This document shows, piece after piece, positions 1 to 7,545 of a stretch of 33,534 nucleotides of DNA. This DNA comes from Alcaligenaceae bacterium (GTDB taxonomy: Bacteria > Pseudomonadota > Gammaproteobacteria > Burkholderiales > Burkholderiaceae_B): contig CANCRX010000033.1 in assembly GCA_947380655.1 (NCBI GenBank), positions 1 to 33,534 on the forward strand. Reading direction: 5' to 3'. The stretch's first letter is position 1. Each line of letters opens with the position of its first letter. The notes below the pieces were generated by a model, which was not told where the DNA came from, searched no databases, and worked only from the letters and a program-made list of their open reading frames with translations. The position numbers and the translations under genes were made by a program.

Positions 1-3
1 GCC

Positions 4-447
4 TTAGTGTTCGGCCTCGTATTTTGATATCAGATCAACTTTTGGTTGCGATTTGCCGCCATCGAAAGTACTCGAGAGATATTTATCTACGATTGCTTTG
101 GCCAGTTCAGGGCCGACCACGCGGGCACCAATCGTGATGATTTGTGCGTCGTTGCTTCGGCTTGCACGTTCGGCAGAGTAAGTGTCATGACATTGTGCCG
201 CTCGGATTCCGGGGACTTTATTCGCGGAAATTGCCATCCCGATGCCTGTGCCGCATAAAAGCACGGCGCGTTGAGCACGTCCATGGGTGACTTCTTCGGC
301 TACAGCAAAGGCAATATTCGGATAGAGCACTGCAGCCCCATCGTGACAGCCCAAGTCGTTCACCTCATGCCCGGCGTCTGCCAAGTGTTTTTTAATAATC
401 ATTTTTAATTCGTATGCTGCTTCGTCACAGCCAAGGGCGAGTTTCAT
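4..447 (-). CDS. RpiB/LacAB-family sugar-phosphate isomerase, probable D-erythrulose 4-phosphate isomerase
   Basis: Predicted aldose-ketose isomerase of the RpiB family, 147 aa, a usual length. Seen: the catalytic-cysteine block CGTGIGMAISANK with Cys65, and IGARVVGPELAKAIVDKYL near the C-terminus. The ATG at 447 is chosen because AAAGG lies 5 nt upstream; the frame stays open to 492 but that extension has no family similarity. Two residues used by E. coli RpiB for ribose 5-phosphate differ when aligned from memory: the His after GCD is Glu9, and the ring-opening His (RQHND) is Ser98. A tetrulose 4-phosphate cannot form the furanose ring, so loss of the ring-opening His fits a four-carbon substrate. 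It is the third gene of a tight operon, 22 nt after the DhaK-DhaL kinase, and probably makes D-erythrose 4-phosphate. Ribose-5-phosphate isomerase B remains an alternative. Family confident; substrate inferred. Confidence 0.85.
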   Translation of the reverse strand: MKLALGCDEAAYELKMIIKKHLADAGHEVNDLGCHDGAAVLYPNIAFAVAEEVTHGRAQRAVLLCGTGIGMAISANKVPGIRAAQCHDTYSAERASRSNDAQIITIGARVVGPELAKAIVDKYLSSTFDGGKSQPKVDLISKYEAEH

Positions 448-469
448 ATAGGCCTTTATCAATATAGTT

Positions 470-2257
470 TTAAATACCCGGCTTTTCAGCATGGGCGAGT
501 AGTCGTTGTATCGAATCTGACATGGAGCGAAGAATCAGCCAGCAGGATGTTGCCCCGGCATCCAGCACACCGATTGAGCGTGCCCCCAGGCGTGCGGAGC
601 GCCCAATGCGAGCTTGCATATTTTTGGTTGAGTCTTTGCCAGCTTCCGCGGCAAGTGACATGGCTTGCAGGGCTTGTGCAAAGCTCGCATGCTGAGCCAA
701 TGATTGTTTGTAAGCGTCAAGCGCCGGTAATAAGGTATCGATCAGCGTCTTATCACCAAGTTCGGCGCGCCCCATTTTCTGGATGTTGGCTGTCCCACAC
801 TCAAGTGCCAGGCAAAATAGTTCTGCATCCATTCTTGAATAGGGGGTGAGTGTAGAGACCCAGCCATCAAAAAATTTTCCGTAAAGTGGTCCCATTGAAC
901 CGCCAATATCATCCATCAAGGCCTGAGATAGCTGATCGAGTGCTGAGGGCAGATGTTCTGATTGTTCACCCAGCTGCTGTAATCGTTGGGCACAGCCTGT
1001 AAATCCCTTGGCCATATTGATGCCGTGATCACCATCACCAATGAGCCCGTCGATCTCGCTGAGGTATTGTTTGTGTTCAACAATCGTTTCAATCATCTGA
1101 TCGAGCACCTCGCGAGTCTGATTCAGATCAATGCTTTGACCTTTGATGATGTGCGTAGCGGAACTTGTTAGGTTCGTCTGGGATGATGATGCAAACTTGC
1201 GAGCACTTGTTGCGCCAGAGTTGATGTGATGGTGGGTGATGGTATTTGAAGTTCGCGTTCCTTGAATGCGTAGTCCGACCGCATCACAAGGATGTTTCAA
1301 GCATGAAAGCAGTTCATCATCGAGTTTCATGATCGTCAGTGTGACGCCCATCATCTCAAGTGAAGTAAATAAATTACCAACTTGATTAAATGAAATTTCA
1401 ATTCCTTGCGCACTCAGGATGTTGGCAATTTCTCCAAATAAAATGTATTGCTCCATGATGGGCGTCGCGCCCAAACCTGAAACCAGCACGGCGACGCGAT
1501 CTCCTGATGAGAAGGGCAGGTCAGGCAAAATCGAGGCCAGCATCAGCTCTGCCATTTCTTTCGCGCTCACGGTCTGGCGTACGTCGATTCCAGGTTCGCC
1601 ATGATGGCCGATTCCAACCTCCATGAAACCAGTTTCAATTTTGAAATTAGCCTTACCTACCGCGGGAATGATGCAGGCAGAAAGTCCGATCCCGATACTG
1701 CGCGTCGAATCAATGGCTTTTTGAGCGACGGCAATCACTTCGTCGAGTGAGCCGCCCAGGTCTGCTTTGGCTGCGCCGACCTTCCACATCAAAATCTCGC
1801 CAGCCACCCCCCGTCGTTTATCTTCTTGTCCTTTCGGTGCAGAGGCAACGTCATCATTGGCGACGACGCAACGCACGGTAATGCCTTCGCGCTCAGCCAT
1901 CTCGCGAGCCATGCCCACGTTCATGTTGTCACCAGCGTAGTTACCATACAGGCAAGCAACACCGGCCTGTCCATTGGCATGACGCATCGCATCAAGAAAA
2001 CTCTTGGCCGTCGGGGAAGAAAAAATCTCTCCAATCGCCACGGCATCCACCAAGCCCTCACCGACATAGCCTAAAAATGCGGGTTCATGACCTGAGCCCC
2101 CACCCGTCACGATCCCGACTTTCCCTTGCTGGGGCGATTGTGCGCGTTTCACGACACGTGGATTATCTGTGGCTGCAATGGAGTCAGCATGGGCAATTAA
2201 CCAGCCGCGGAGCATATCCTCCACAACCAGATCGGGATCATTGATCACACGATTCAT
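470..2257 (-). CDS. Fused DhaK-DhaL ATP-dependent ketose kinase (probable erythrulose kinase)
   Basis: Single-chain ATP-dependent dihydroxyacetone kinase family protein, 595 aa. The N-terminal DhaK domain (about 1-335) has GGGSGHEP at 52-59 and GIGHHGEPG at 215-223, with His219 in the position that holds the substrate carbonyl as a hemiaminal. The C-terminal DhaL domain (about 385-595) has the Mg-ATP motif GDGDHG, then GGSMGPLYG and LGARSIGVLDAGATS. The ATG at 2257 has AAGGA 8 nt upstream. It sits between a TIM-barrel isomerase (15 nt upstream) and an RpiB-like isomerase (22 nt downstream). Glycerol genes (dhaM, glycerol dehydrogenase, glycerol dehydratase) are absent in view. Kinases of this family act on L- or D-erythrulose in mycobacterial tetritol pathways (LerK, DerK), so an erythrulose kinase is the best guess. 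Dihydroxyacetone or apulose kinase activity is not excluded. Confidence 0.9.
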   Translation of the reverse strand: MNRVINDPDLVVEDMLRGWLIAHADSIAATDNPRVVKRAQSPQQGKVGIVTGGGSGHEPAFLGYVGEGLVDAVAIGEIFSSPTAKSFLDAMRHANGQAGVACLYGNYAGDNMNVGMAREMAEREGITVRCVVANDDVASAPKGQEDKRRGVAGEILMWKVGAAKADLGGSLDEVIAVAQKAIDSTRSIGIGLSACIIPAVGKANFKIETGFMEVGIGHHGEPGIDVRQTVSAKEMAELMLASILPDLPFSSGDRVAVLVSGLGATPIMEQYILFGEIANILSAQGIEISFNQVGNLFTSLEMMGVTLTIMKLDDELLSCLKHPCDAVGLRIQGTRTSNTITHHHINSGATSARKFASSSQTNLTSSATHIIKGQSIDLNQTREVLDQMIETIVEHKQYLSEIDGLIGDGDHGINMAKGFTGCAQRLQQLGEQSEHLPSALDQLSQALMDDIGGSMGPLYGKFFDGWVSTLTPYSRMDAELFCLALECGTANIQKMGRAELGDKTLIDTLLPALDAYKQSLAQHASFAQALQAMSLAAEAGKDSTKNMQARIGRSARLGARSIGVLDAGATSCWLILRSMSDSIQRLLAHAEKPGI

Positions 2258-2272
2258 GGGATGGTTCCTTGT

Positions 2273-3154
2273 TCAGGTTGGGCGATGATCTAGATGTGTA
2301 GAGACGAATTGGAGCGCTTGCGAGAGCGCTGTTTCAATTTCAATCAGTGGGACTGCCTGTGCATGCCGACTGGGTTTTGAATCTGGCAATCTATGCAGAC
2401 GCAAAGGCATTTCAATCGATAGGCATAACGGTGTCTGGGCAACATGCTGCAAGATTTTGGCGCAATCCACATCACCCTGTCCCAACCCAGAAAAGAAGTA
2501 GCCTTCTGCGCGCTTGCTGACATCTTTAATATGTGTGTAGAGGCAGTGTGGCAGTGCATCCAGGGCATCTTGTGTCGCGTTGACTCCAGGTCGATGAGAG
2601 ATCGTATTGCCTGCGTCATAATTCAAGGCGACTCTGGGATGAGCGATTGAGGCAAGTAAAGAAGAGGAGTCCGCGGCGACATTCAATAAGTTGTCAGAGC
2701 CATCACCTGGATTTTCAAGACCAATCCACATGTCGAGCTCTTCTGCGTGGCGCGCAAGTATGGCAATGTTCTGATGAAAACGCTCGGTGGTTTTTCTTGC
2801 CGAGGCGTTTGTGTTGATCACTCTTGCCCCAATTTTCCGGGCGAAATCCATTCTGCCCCGAAACACCTCTACCGCATCCTCGCGACCCAGATCGATATGT
2901 GAAGAAAAGGCATAACAACCCACTCCCGTATCTTTTAACCAGCGAGCCGTTTGAATGGCTTTGTCATCGGTGAAGCTTGATTCATCAAAGGGCTCCGTAT
3001 AGCCAACAATGAATGCTGGTTCTACATGCGTGGCGCCTATCTTTGCCAGACTCTCAAGCATGAGGGGAAATGCATGCCCGTCATAGGGCGCACCGGAAAT
3101 AGAAACTATCCTCTGCGGGTGATACTGACGCGAGATGTCATTAAATGAATGCAT
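2273..3154 (-). CDS. TIM-barrel sugar (phosphate) isomerase/epimerase, AP-endonuclease-2 superfamily
   Basis: Xylose-isomerase-like TIM-barrel protein (PF01261 type), 293 aa. Putative metal and catalytic residues sit at barrel strand ends: His86 in SSHID, Glu147 in GLENPG, Asp180 in NYDAGN, His208 in THIKD and Glu248 in SIEMP; GLGQGDVDCAKIL (223-235) is the usual final loop. The ATG at 3154 has AAAAGG 8 nt upstream, and this is the first gene of the operon. In the Mycobacterium smegmatis tetritol route a protein of this superfamily (LerI) interconverts L-erythrulose 1-phosphate and D-erythrulose 4-phosphate, and its partners are a DhaK-type kinase and an RpiB-type isomerase, as here. A hydroxypyruvate or apiose isomerase is an alternative. 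No signal peptide is seen, so it should be cytoplasmic. Confidence 0.82.
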   Translation of the reverse strand: MHSFNDISRQYHPQRIVSISGAPYDGHAFPLMLESLAKIGATHVEPAFIVGYTEPFDESSFTDDKAIQTARWLKDTGVGCYAFSSHIDLGREDAVEVFRGRMDFARKIGARVINTNASARKTTERFHQNIAILARHAEELDMWIGLENPGDGSDNLLNVAADSSSLLASIAHPRVALNYDAGNTISHRPGVNATQDALDALPHCLYTHIKDVSKRAEGYFFSGLGQGDVDCAKILQHVAQTPLCLSIEMPLRLHRLPDSKPSRHAQAVPLIEIETALSQALQFVSTHLDHRPT

Positions 3155-3280
3155 GAATCAACCTTTTTATTTTTATCGTGGCTGACAGACCCGCAGCACA
3201 AAGCTTGACGAGGTGTCAGACCACGGGTGATTCTTATCGGTTGATGCATTCAGTGCAAATGATTAATTATCAATAGCAGT

Positions 3281-3293
3281 TGAATTTAATTCA
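3281..3293. promoter_or_regulatory. Palindrome upstream of the tetrulose operon, candidate operator
   Basis: TGAATTTAATTCA is a perfect inverted repeat around one central base. It lies about 127 nt upstream of the first ATG of the minus-strand sugar operon, in the only long gene-free stretch available to hold its promoter (3155-3361). A GATAAT hexamer (minus strand) lies nearby at 3265-3270 but I see no good -35 box. No regulator gene is in view. AT-rich palindromes occur by chance, so confidence is low. Confidence 0.3.
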
Positions 3294-3321
3294 TGTTGCG
3301 CTGCAGTATGTATATTGCTGT

Positions 3322-3348
3322 GAGGGTAGTCTGAGTACAGACGCCCTC
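3322..3348 (-). terminator. Hairpin after the nitroreductase gene
   Basis: GAGGG-n-GTCTG-TACT-CAGAC-nn-CCCTC on the minus strand forms ten base pairs in two five-pair segments separated by a small asymmetric bulge. It starts 14 nt after the nitroreductase stop. No T-run follows, so it may be a weak or Rho-assisted terminator, an mRNA-stabilising hairpin, or an operator of the next operon. Confidence 0.4.
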
Positions 3349-3361
3349 AACGGCGTTGTTG

Positions 3362-4057
3362 CTATTCCAGAAATTTTGCAAATCCAGACACAGGTTCGCG
3401 CTCACTGATCAGGCTATTCTCAATGCGTGAGTAATCTGCAAACCCCAACGCCAGTCCACAGATCACAATTTCGCTTTCGGGTATACCCGTCACTTGACGG
3501 ATCACTGGATGAAAACGGTTAAAAGCTGCCTGTGCGCAAGTATCCATTTCTCTGGCGCGCGCGGCGACCATGAAGTTTTGTAAAAAGCAGCCGAAATCGA
3601 GCCAGGATCCTGTGTTCATCGTTCGATCCATCGTAAAAATGATCCCGACAGGCGCATCAAAAAACAGATAGTTGCGTCCATGTTGGGCTTGCATACCCGC
3701 TTTGTCATCGCGCCCAAGTCCGAGTAGCTTGTATAGATCCAGTCCGACTTTGCGTCGACGCTCAATGTAGGGGGAGTCCCAGATATCGGGATAGTAGCGA
3801 TAGTCCTCAGTCAAGGCTTCAAACTTTGCCTTGTCTTGATAGACCGCCATAATTTCGTCAGACAGACGGGTTTTAATTCCTCCGGTCAACACATAGGCCT
3901 TCCAGGGTTGTGTGTTGGACCCTGACGGCGCACGTGCGGCGACTTCAAGCATCCGTTCAATATCTTCGCGTGCGATGGGCGTTGGCAAGAACGCTCGCAT
4001 CGAGTGCCGCGAGGTAATGGCATCATCAACAATTTGTTGTTCTTTTGTCTGAATCAT
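3362..4057 (-). CDS. FMN-dependent nitroreductase family protein (PnbA/NfnB-like clade)
   Basis: Nitroreductase-fold flavoprotein, 231 aa from the ATG at 4057. The frame extends upstream only to a TTG that overlaps the preceding stop codon, and GAG about 9 nt before the ATG suits the shorter start. Seen: SRHSMRAFLPTPI (FMN phosphate contact near the N-terminus), APSGSNTQPWKAYVLTG (43-59), FFDAPVGIIFTMDR, CFLQNFMVAARAREMDTCAQ and ICGLALGFAD. The FFDAPVGIIFTMDR block resembles 4-nitrobenzoate reductases such as PnbA. It follows the beta-oxidation fusion gene by 10 nt and is probably co-transcribed. Proteins of this family also reduce quinones, enones or dehydrogenate substrates, so its role beside acyl-CoA genes is open. 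Confidence 0.88.
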   Translation of the reverse strand: MIQTKEQQIVDDAITSRHSMRAFLPTPIAREDIERMLEVAARAPSGSNTQPWKAYVLTGGIKTRLSDEIMAVYQDKAKFEALTEDYRYYPDIWDSPYIERRRKVGLDLYKLLGLGRDDKAGMQAQHGRNYLFFDAPVGIIFTMDRTMNTGSWLDFGCFLQNFMVAARAREMDTCAQAAFNRFHPVIRQVTGIPESEIVICGLALGFADYSRIENSLISEREPVSGFAKFLE

Positions 4058-4067
4058 TCTTTTTGTC

Positions 4068-6212
4068 TCATTCAAAACGAAGGCCGGCTTCGACTTTCTT
4101 AATTAATAATTCGGGGGGATTAAATCTTGAACCATATTTTGCTGCAAGCTCACGGGCGCGCAAAGTAAATTTTTCAAGACCGTATTGATTGACGAATTGA
4201 ATCGCACCACCAGTCCATTTTGGAAAACCTATACCCATAATGGAGCCGATATTGGCATCGCGTGCTGATTCTAAAACACCTTCTTCCAGACAGCGGATAG
4301 TTTCCAGTGCCTGAATAAAAAGAATTCTATCCTTCATATCCTGATAAGGAATTTGTAATGTGCCGGCACCAAAGTGCTTGGCAAGATCTGGCCAAAGGAA
4401 CTTTTTACCTTCTGCGGGATACTCATAAAATCCGCCACCTCCGGCGCGACCAGGACGTTTGAGCGTATTGACCATTTTTTCAACCACCGCATCGGCCGCA
4501 TGAGGCTGGTAGATTTTACCTTCGGCAGCTAAGTCAATTTTGGTTTGTTCGGTGACAGATAAGGAGAGGGCCATTGAGACTTCGTCTGCGACAGCAAGCG
4601 GGCCGACTGGCATGCAGACTTCAACACTGGCTTTTTCAATTAATGCAGGATCTGCACCATCTGCCAGCATACTTATTCCTTCATTTCTGAAGGTCCTGAA
4701 CACCCTTGAGGTAAAGAAGCCGCGACTGTCATTGACCACGATAGGTGTTTTGCCAATTTGCATTACATAGTCATAGGCACGTGCCAGTGTTTCAGGTGAG
4801 GTTTGAGCGCCCTTGATGATCTCCACGAGCGGCATTTTGTCAACAGGCGAAAAGAAATGCAGACCGATAAAATTCGCTGCGTGAGTTGACGCGAGTGCAA
4901 GTCCTGTGATCGGCAGGGTGGACGTATTGGAGGCCATAATGCCGTTTGTGACCAGCATGGGTTCAGCCTCTCTGGTCACTTGTGCTTTGAGTTCGCGCTT
5001 TTCAAATACGGCTTCGATGATCAGGTCACATCCCTGCAAAGCAGAAGCTTGGTCGGTCGGGGTAATCAGCGAAAGGATCGCATCACGCTTCTGAGCGGTC
5101 AGTAATCCTTTTTCCACTCTTTTGTTCAATAGCTTTTCTGTATAGGATTTTCCCTTTTCAGCGGCAGCCATCGAGACATCTTTCAATATGGTCGGGATTC
5201 CCCGCATGACATTGGCATAAGTAATCCCTGCGCCCATGAGTCCGGCACCTAGTACGCCGACCTTTGTAAAACTGGCTTTTGGAAAATCTTTCGGACGACT
5301 TTTGCCGGATTTTATTTCTCCCATCTGGAAAAAGAAGGTGTTGATCATGTTTTTAGACACAGGATGGGTCACCAGTTGCGTCATGTATTTGGCTTCGATC
5401 TGCAGGGCGGTGTCGATATCGACTAGCGATCCTTCACTTGCGACAGCCAGAATCGCTACAGGCGCGGGCATACAGCCGTGGTGTTTTTTTTCTAATGCCT
5501 CAGCGGTTGACTCAATGAATGCCACCAACTCGGGCGTATCGGATTGACCACCCGGTATCGTAAAACCTTCTTTATCCCAGGGTTGGACGGGGTGTGGATT
5601 TTGCAGAATCCAGTCACGAGCGAGTGCCTCAAGCGCATGTTGATCTTTTGCCAGACCGTTGAGTAAACCCGTGTTAAGTGCCTCGGAGGGCTTCACAATT
5701 TTGCCTTCCATGACATAGGGCAGAGCGGCCTTTAATCCGAGTAGTCTGGTCATTCGCACGACTCCCCCCGCTCCAGGTAATAGACCCAGCGTCACTTCTG
5801 GCAAGCCCAGCATGATTTTGTCGTCATCCAGGCAAAACCGGGCATGACTCATCAGACATAGTTCCCAGCCTCCACCGAGTGCAGTGCCGTTGACGGCAGC
5901 GACCACAGGTTTACCTAGTTTTTCCAGTAGGCGATGCTCTAGCTTAGTAGCCATTGAGCGGTTGAAGAACTCGTCAGCTTGGTCTGAGGTGACCGCCATC
6001 AGATCTTTTAGATTGCCACCGGCAAAGAAGGTTTTTTTGGCCGAGGTCAACATCACACCAGTGATCTGATCGCGCTCGGCGACTAATTTGTGAATGACCG
6101 CACTGAACGCCTGCTTGAATGCAACCGTCATGGTGTTCGCTGACTGATCTGGCGCATCAAAGGTAAGCGTGACTATGCCGTCAGCAGATTTTTCATACTT
6201 AATGGGATTCAT
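4068..6212 (-). CDS. Fatty-acid oxidation complex alpha subunit: enoyl-CoA hydratase / 3-hydroxyacyl-CoA dehydrogenase
   Basis: Bifunctional FadB/FadJ-type enzyme, 714 aa, a full family length. The crotonase domain (1-190) has the oxyanion loops FFAGGNLKDL and TALGGGWELC, with both hydratase glutamates present (Glu117, and Glu139 in LGLPEV). The NAD-binding domain has GAGLMG at 322-327; the dehydrogenase signature IGLHFFSP includes His452 and is followed by VNDSRGFFTSRV. Two C-terminal 3-hydroxyacyl-CoA dehydrogenase domains end the protein. The ATG at 6212 has GAGG 5 nt upstream. It reads divergently from the racemase-acyl-CoA dehydrogenase operon and probably supplies the two steps after dehydrogenation. 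No thiolase lies in the window. FadB and FadJ cannot be separated by eye, so no symbol is given. Confidence 0.95.
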   Translation of the reverse strand: MNPIKYEKSADGIVTLTFDAPDQSANTMTVAFKQAFSAVIHKLVAERDQITGVMLTSAKKTFFAGGNLKDLMAVTSDQADEFFNRSMATKLEHRLLEKLGKPVVAAVNGTALGGGWELCLMSHARFCLDDDKIMLGLPEVTLGLLPGAGGVVRMTRLLGLKAALPYVMEGKIVKPSEALNTGLLNGLAKDQHALEALARDWILQNPHPVQPWDKEGFTIPGGQSDTPELVAFIESTAEALEKKHHGCMPAPVAILAVASEGSLVDIDTALQIEAKYMTQLVTHPVSKNMINTFFFQMGEIKSGKSRPKDFPKASFTKVGVLGAGLMGAGITYANVMRGIPTILKDVSMAAAEKGKSYTEKLLNKRVEKGLLTAQKRDAILSLITPTDQASALQGCDLIIEAVFEKRELKAQVTREAEPMLVTNGIMASNTSTLPITGLALASTHAANFIGLHFFSPVDKMPLVEIIKGAQTSPETLARAYDYVMQIGKTPIVVNDSRGFFTSRVFRTFRNEGISMLADGADPALIEKASVEVCMPVGPLAVADEVSMALSLSVTEQTKIDLAAEGKIYQPHAADAVVEKMVNTLKRPGRAGGGGFYEYPAEGKKFLWPDLAKHFGAGTLQIPYQDMKDRILFIQALETIRCLEEGVLESARDANIGSIMGIGFPKWTGGAIQFVNQYGLEKFTLRARELAAKYGSRFNPPELLIKKVEAGLRFE

Positions 6213-6295
6213 TGTGGCCTCAGTTATTTTTATTCATTCGGATCACAAGATATTAACGCTGTCTGCAGCACTACTTGGCGGGGATGTATACACTA

Positions 6296-6317
6296 CTGGA
6301 AAATATAGATATTCCAG
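6296..6317. promoter_or_regulatory. Imperfect palindrome in the divergent acyl-CoA promoter region, candidate operator
   Basis: CTGGAA-A-ATAT-AG-ATATTCCAG is an inverted repeat with one extra base in the left arm. It lies in the 158 nt between the divergent start codons at 6212 and 6371, where a TetR- or FadR-type regulator of both operons would be expected to bind. TATACA (6287-6292) and TATAGA (6304-6309) could serve as plus-strand -10 hexamers, but no convincing -35 was found. No adjacent regulator gene is in view. Confidence 0.35.
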
Positions 6318-6370
6318 CGAGGCGCTATTTACTGAGGAATGTCATCGACATCATGTCAGGGGGGATTCAA

Positions 6371-7492
6371 ATGGCTGGACCATTGCAGGGCGTAAAAATT
6401 ATTGAGATGGCGGGTTTAGGGCCGGCGCCCTTTGCCTGCATGCTTCTGGCAGACCTGGGTGCTGAAGTCATTTGTATTGATCGGCCAGTGTCTGTCTCTG
6501 CGAAATCTGATGAGAGTCGTACAAATGTATTACGACGCGGAAAAAAATCTATTGTTTTAGATATGAAGCGTCCCGCAGCGGTGCAAACCGCTTTGCGTTT
6601 GATTGCTACGGCTGATGTAGTCATCGAAGGCTTTAGGCCGGGCGTCATGGAGCGTTTGGGCCTAGGGCCAGATATTTGCTTGACTCAAAACCCTGCATTA
6701 GTGTTCGGCAGAATGACCGGCTGGGGTCAGACCGGGCCTCTGGCACAGGCAGCAGGCCACGATATTAATTACATTGCTTTGTCGGGAGCGCTACATGCGG
6801 TTGGCACTCAAGAACAACCGATCGTGCCATTAAATTTAGTGGGGGATTTCGGTGGTGGTGCCATGTTGCTGGTCGCAGGCGTGCTGTCTGCGGTGATTCA
6901 TGCGCGCGCAACGGGCAAGGGACAAATCGTCGATGCGGCGATGACAGATGGCTCTGCTTTGTTAATGAGCATGATGTATGGGTTCATGGCCTCAGGACAG
7001 TGGAAGGATCAGCGTGCCAGCAATATGCTCGATGGAGGAGCCCACTTTTACGGTACCTATCAATGCTCGGATAAAAAGTGGGTGGCGATCGGTTCAATCG
7101 AGCCCCAGTTTTATCAATTGCTGATTGAAAAATCAGGCCTGGAAAACGTCGATATGCATGCGCAGCGTAATGCTTCGACGTGGCCGGAAATGAAAGCTAG
7201 GTTGGTGCAAGTTTTTGCTACGCGAACACGTAATGAGTGGTGTGAAATGATGGAGGGTACGGATGTTTGTTTTGCGCCAGTATTGGGTATGCAAGAAGCC
7301 GCAAGCCATCCTCATAACCTAGCGCGAAAGACTTTTTGTGAGATTGATGGTGTGTTGCAGCCATCGCCCGCACCGAGATTTAGTGATACGCCAGCCAACA
7401 TTTCCTATCCACCGGTTCAAACGGGGACACATACAATTGAAATTCTCGGCAAGCTAGGGTTGACCGAATCTGAAATAAAAGCTTTGGTTTAA
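6371..7492 (+). CDS. mcr: Alpha-methylacyl-CoA racemase (CaiB/BaiF superfamily)
   Basis: Racemase that interconverts 2R- and 2S-methylacyl-CoA so that S-specific acyl-CoA dehydrogenases can act; 373 aa, cytoplasmic. The ATG at 6371 follows a strong AGGGGGG; the open frame reaches to a TTG at 6275 but that stretch shows no family similarity. Motifs match AMACR/MCR rather than formyl-CoA or carnitine CoA-transferases: MAGLGPAPFACMLLADLGAE near the N-terminus, AGHDINYIALSG with His130, VGDFGGG with Asp159, and GSIEPQFY with Glu244. These correspond closely to the His126, Asp156 and Glu241 catalytic set known for the Mycobacterium tuberculosis enzyme. It is the first gene of an operon with a fused acyl-CoA dehydrogenase 53 nt downstream. 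A CoA-transferase is less likely. Confidence 0.88.
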   Translation: MAGPLQGVKIIEMAGLGPAPFACMLLADLGAEVICIDRPVSVSAKSDESRTNVLRRGKKSIVLDMKRPAAVQTALRLIATADVVIEGFRPGVMERLGLGPDICLTQNPALVFGRMTGWGQTGPLAQAAGHDINYIALSGALHAVGTQEQPIVPLNLVGDFGGGAMLLVAGVLSAVIHARATGKGQIVDAAMTDGSALLMSMMYGFMASGQWKDQRASNMLDGGAHFYGTYQCSDKKWVAIGSIEPQFYQLLIEKSGLENVDMHAQRNASTWPEMKARLVQVFATRTRNEWCEMMEGTDVCFAPVLGMQEAASHPHNLARKTFCEIDGVLQPSPAPRFSDTPANISYPPVQTGTHTIEILGKLGLTESEIKALV

Positions 7493-7545
7493 TACAACCA
7501 AAGCCAATAATATTTACGAATAAAAATTGACAGGGAGATAGTTTG

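Noticed and set aside
6275..6370. N-terminal extension of the methylacyl-CoA racemase from a TTG
   Set aside because: The family N-terminus begins at the ATG at 6371, which has an excellent Shine-Dalgarno sequence; the extension covers the promoter region.
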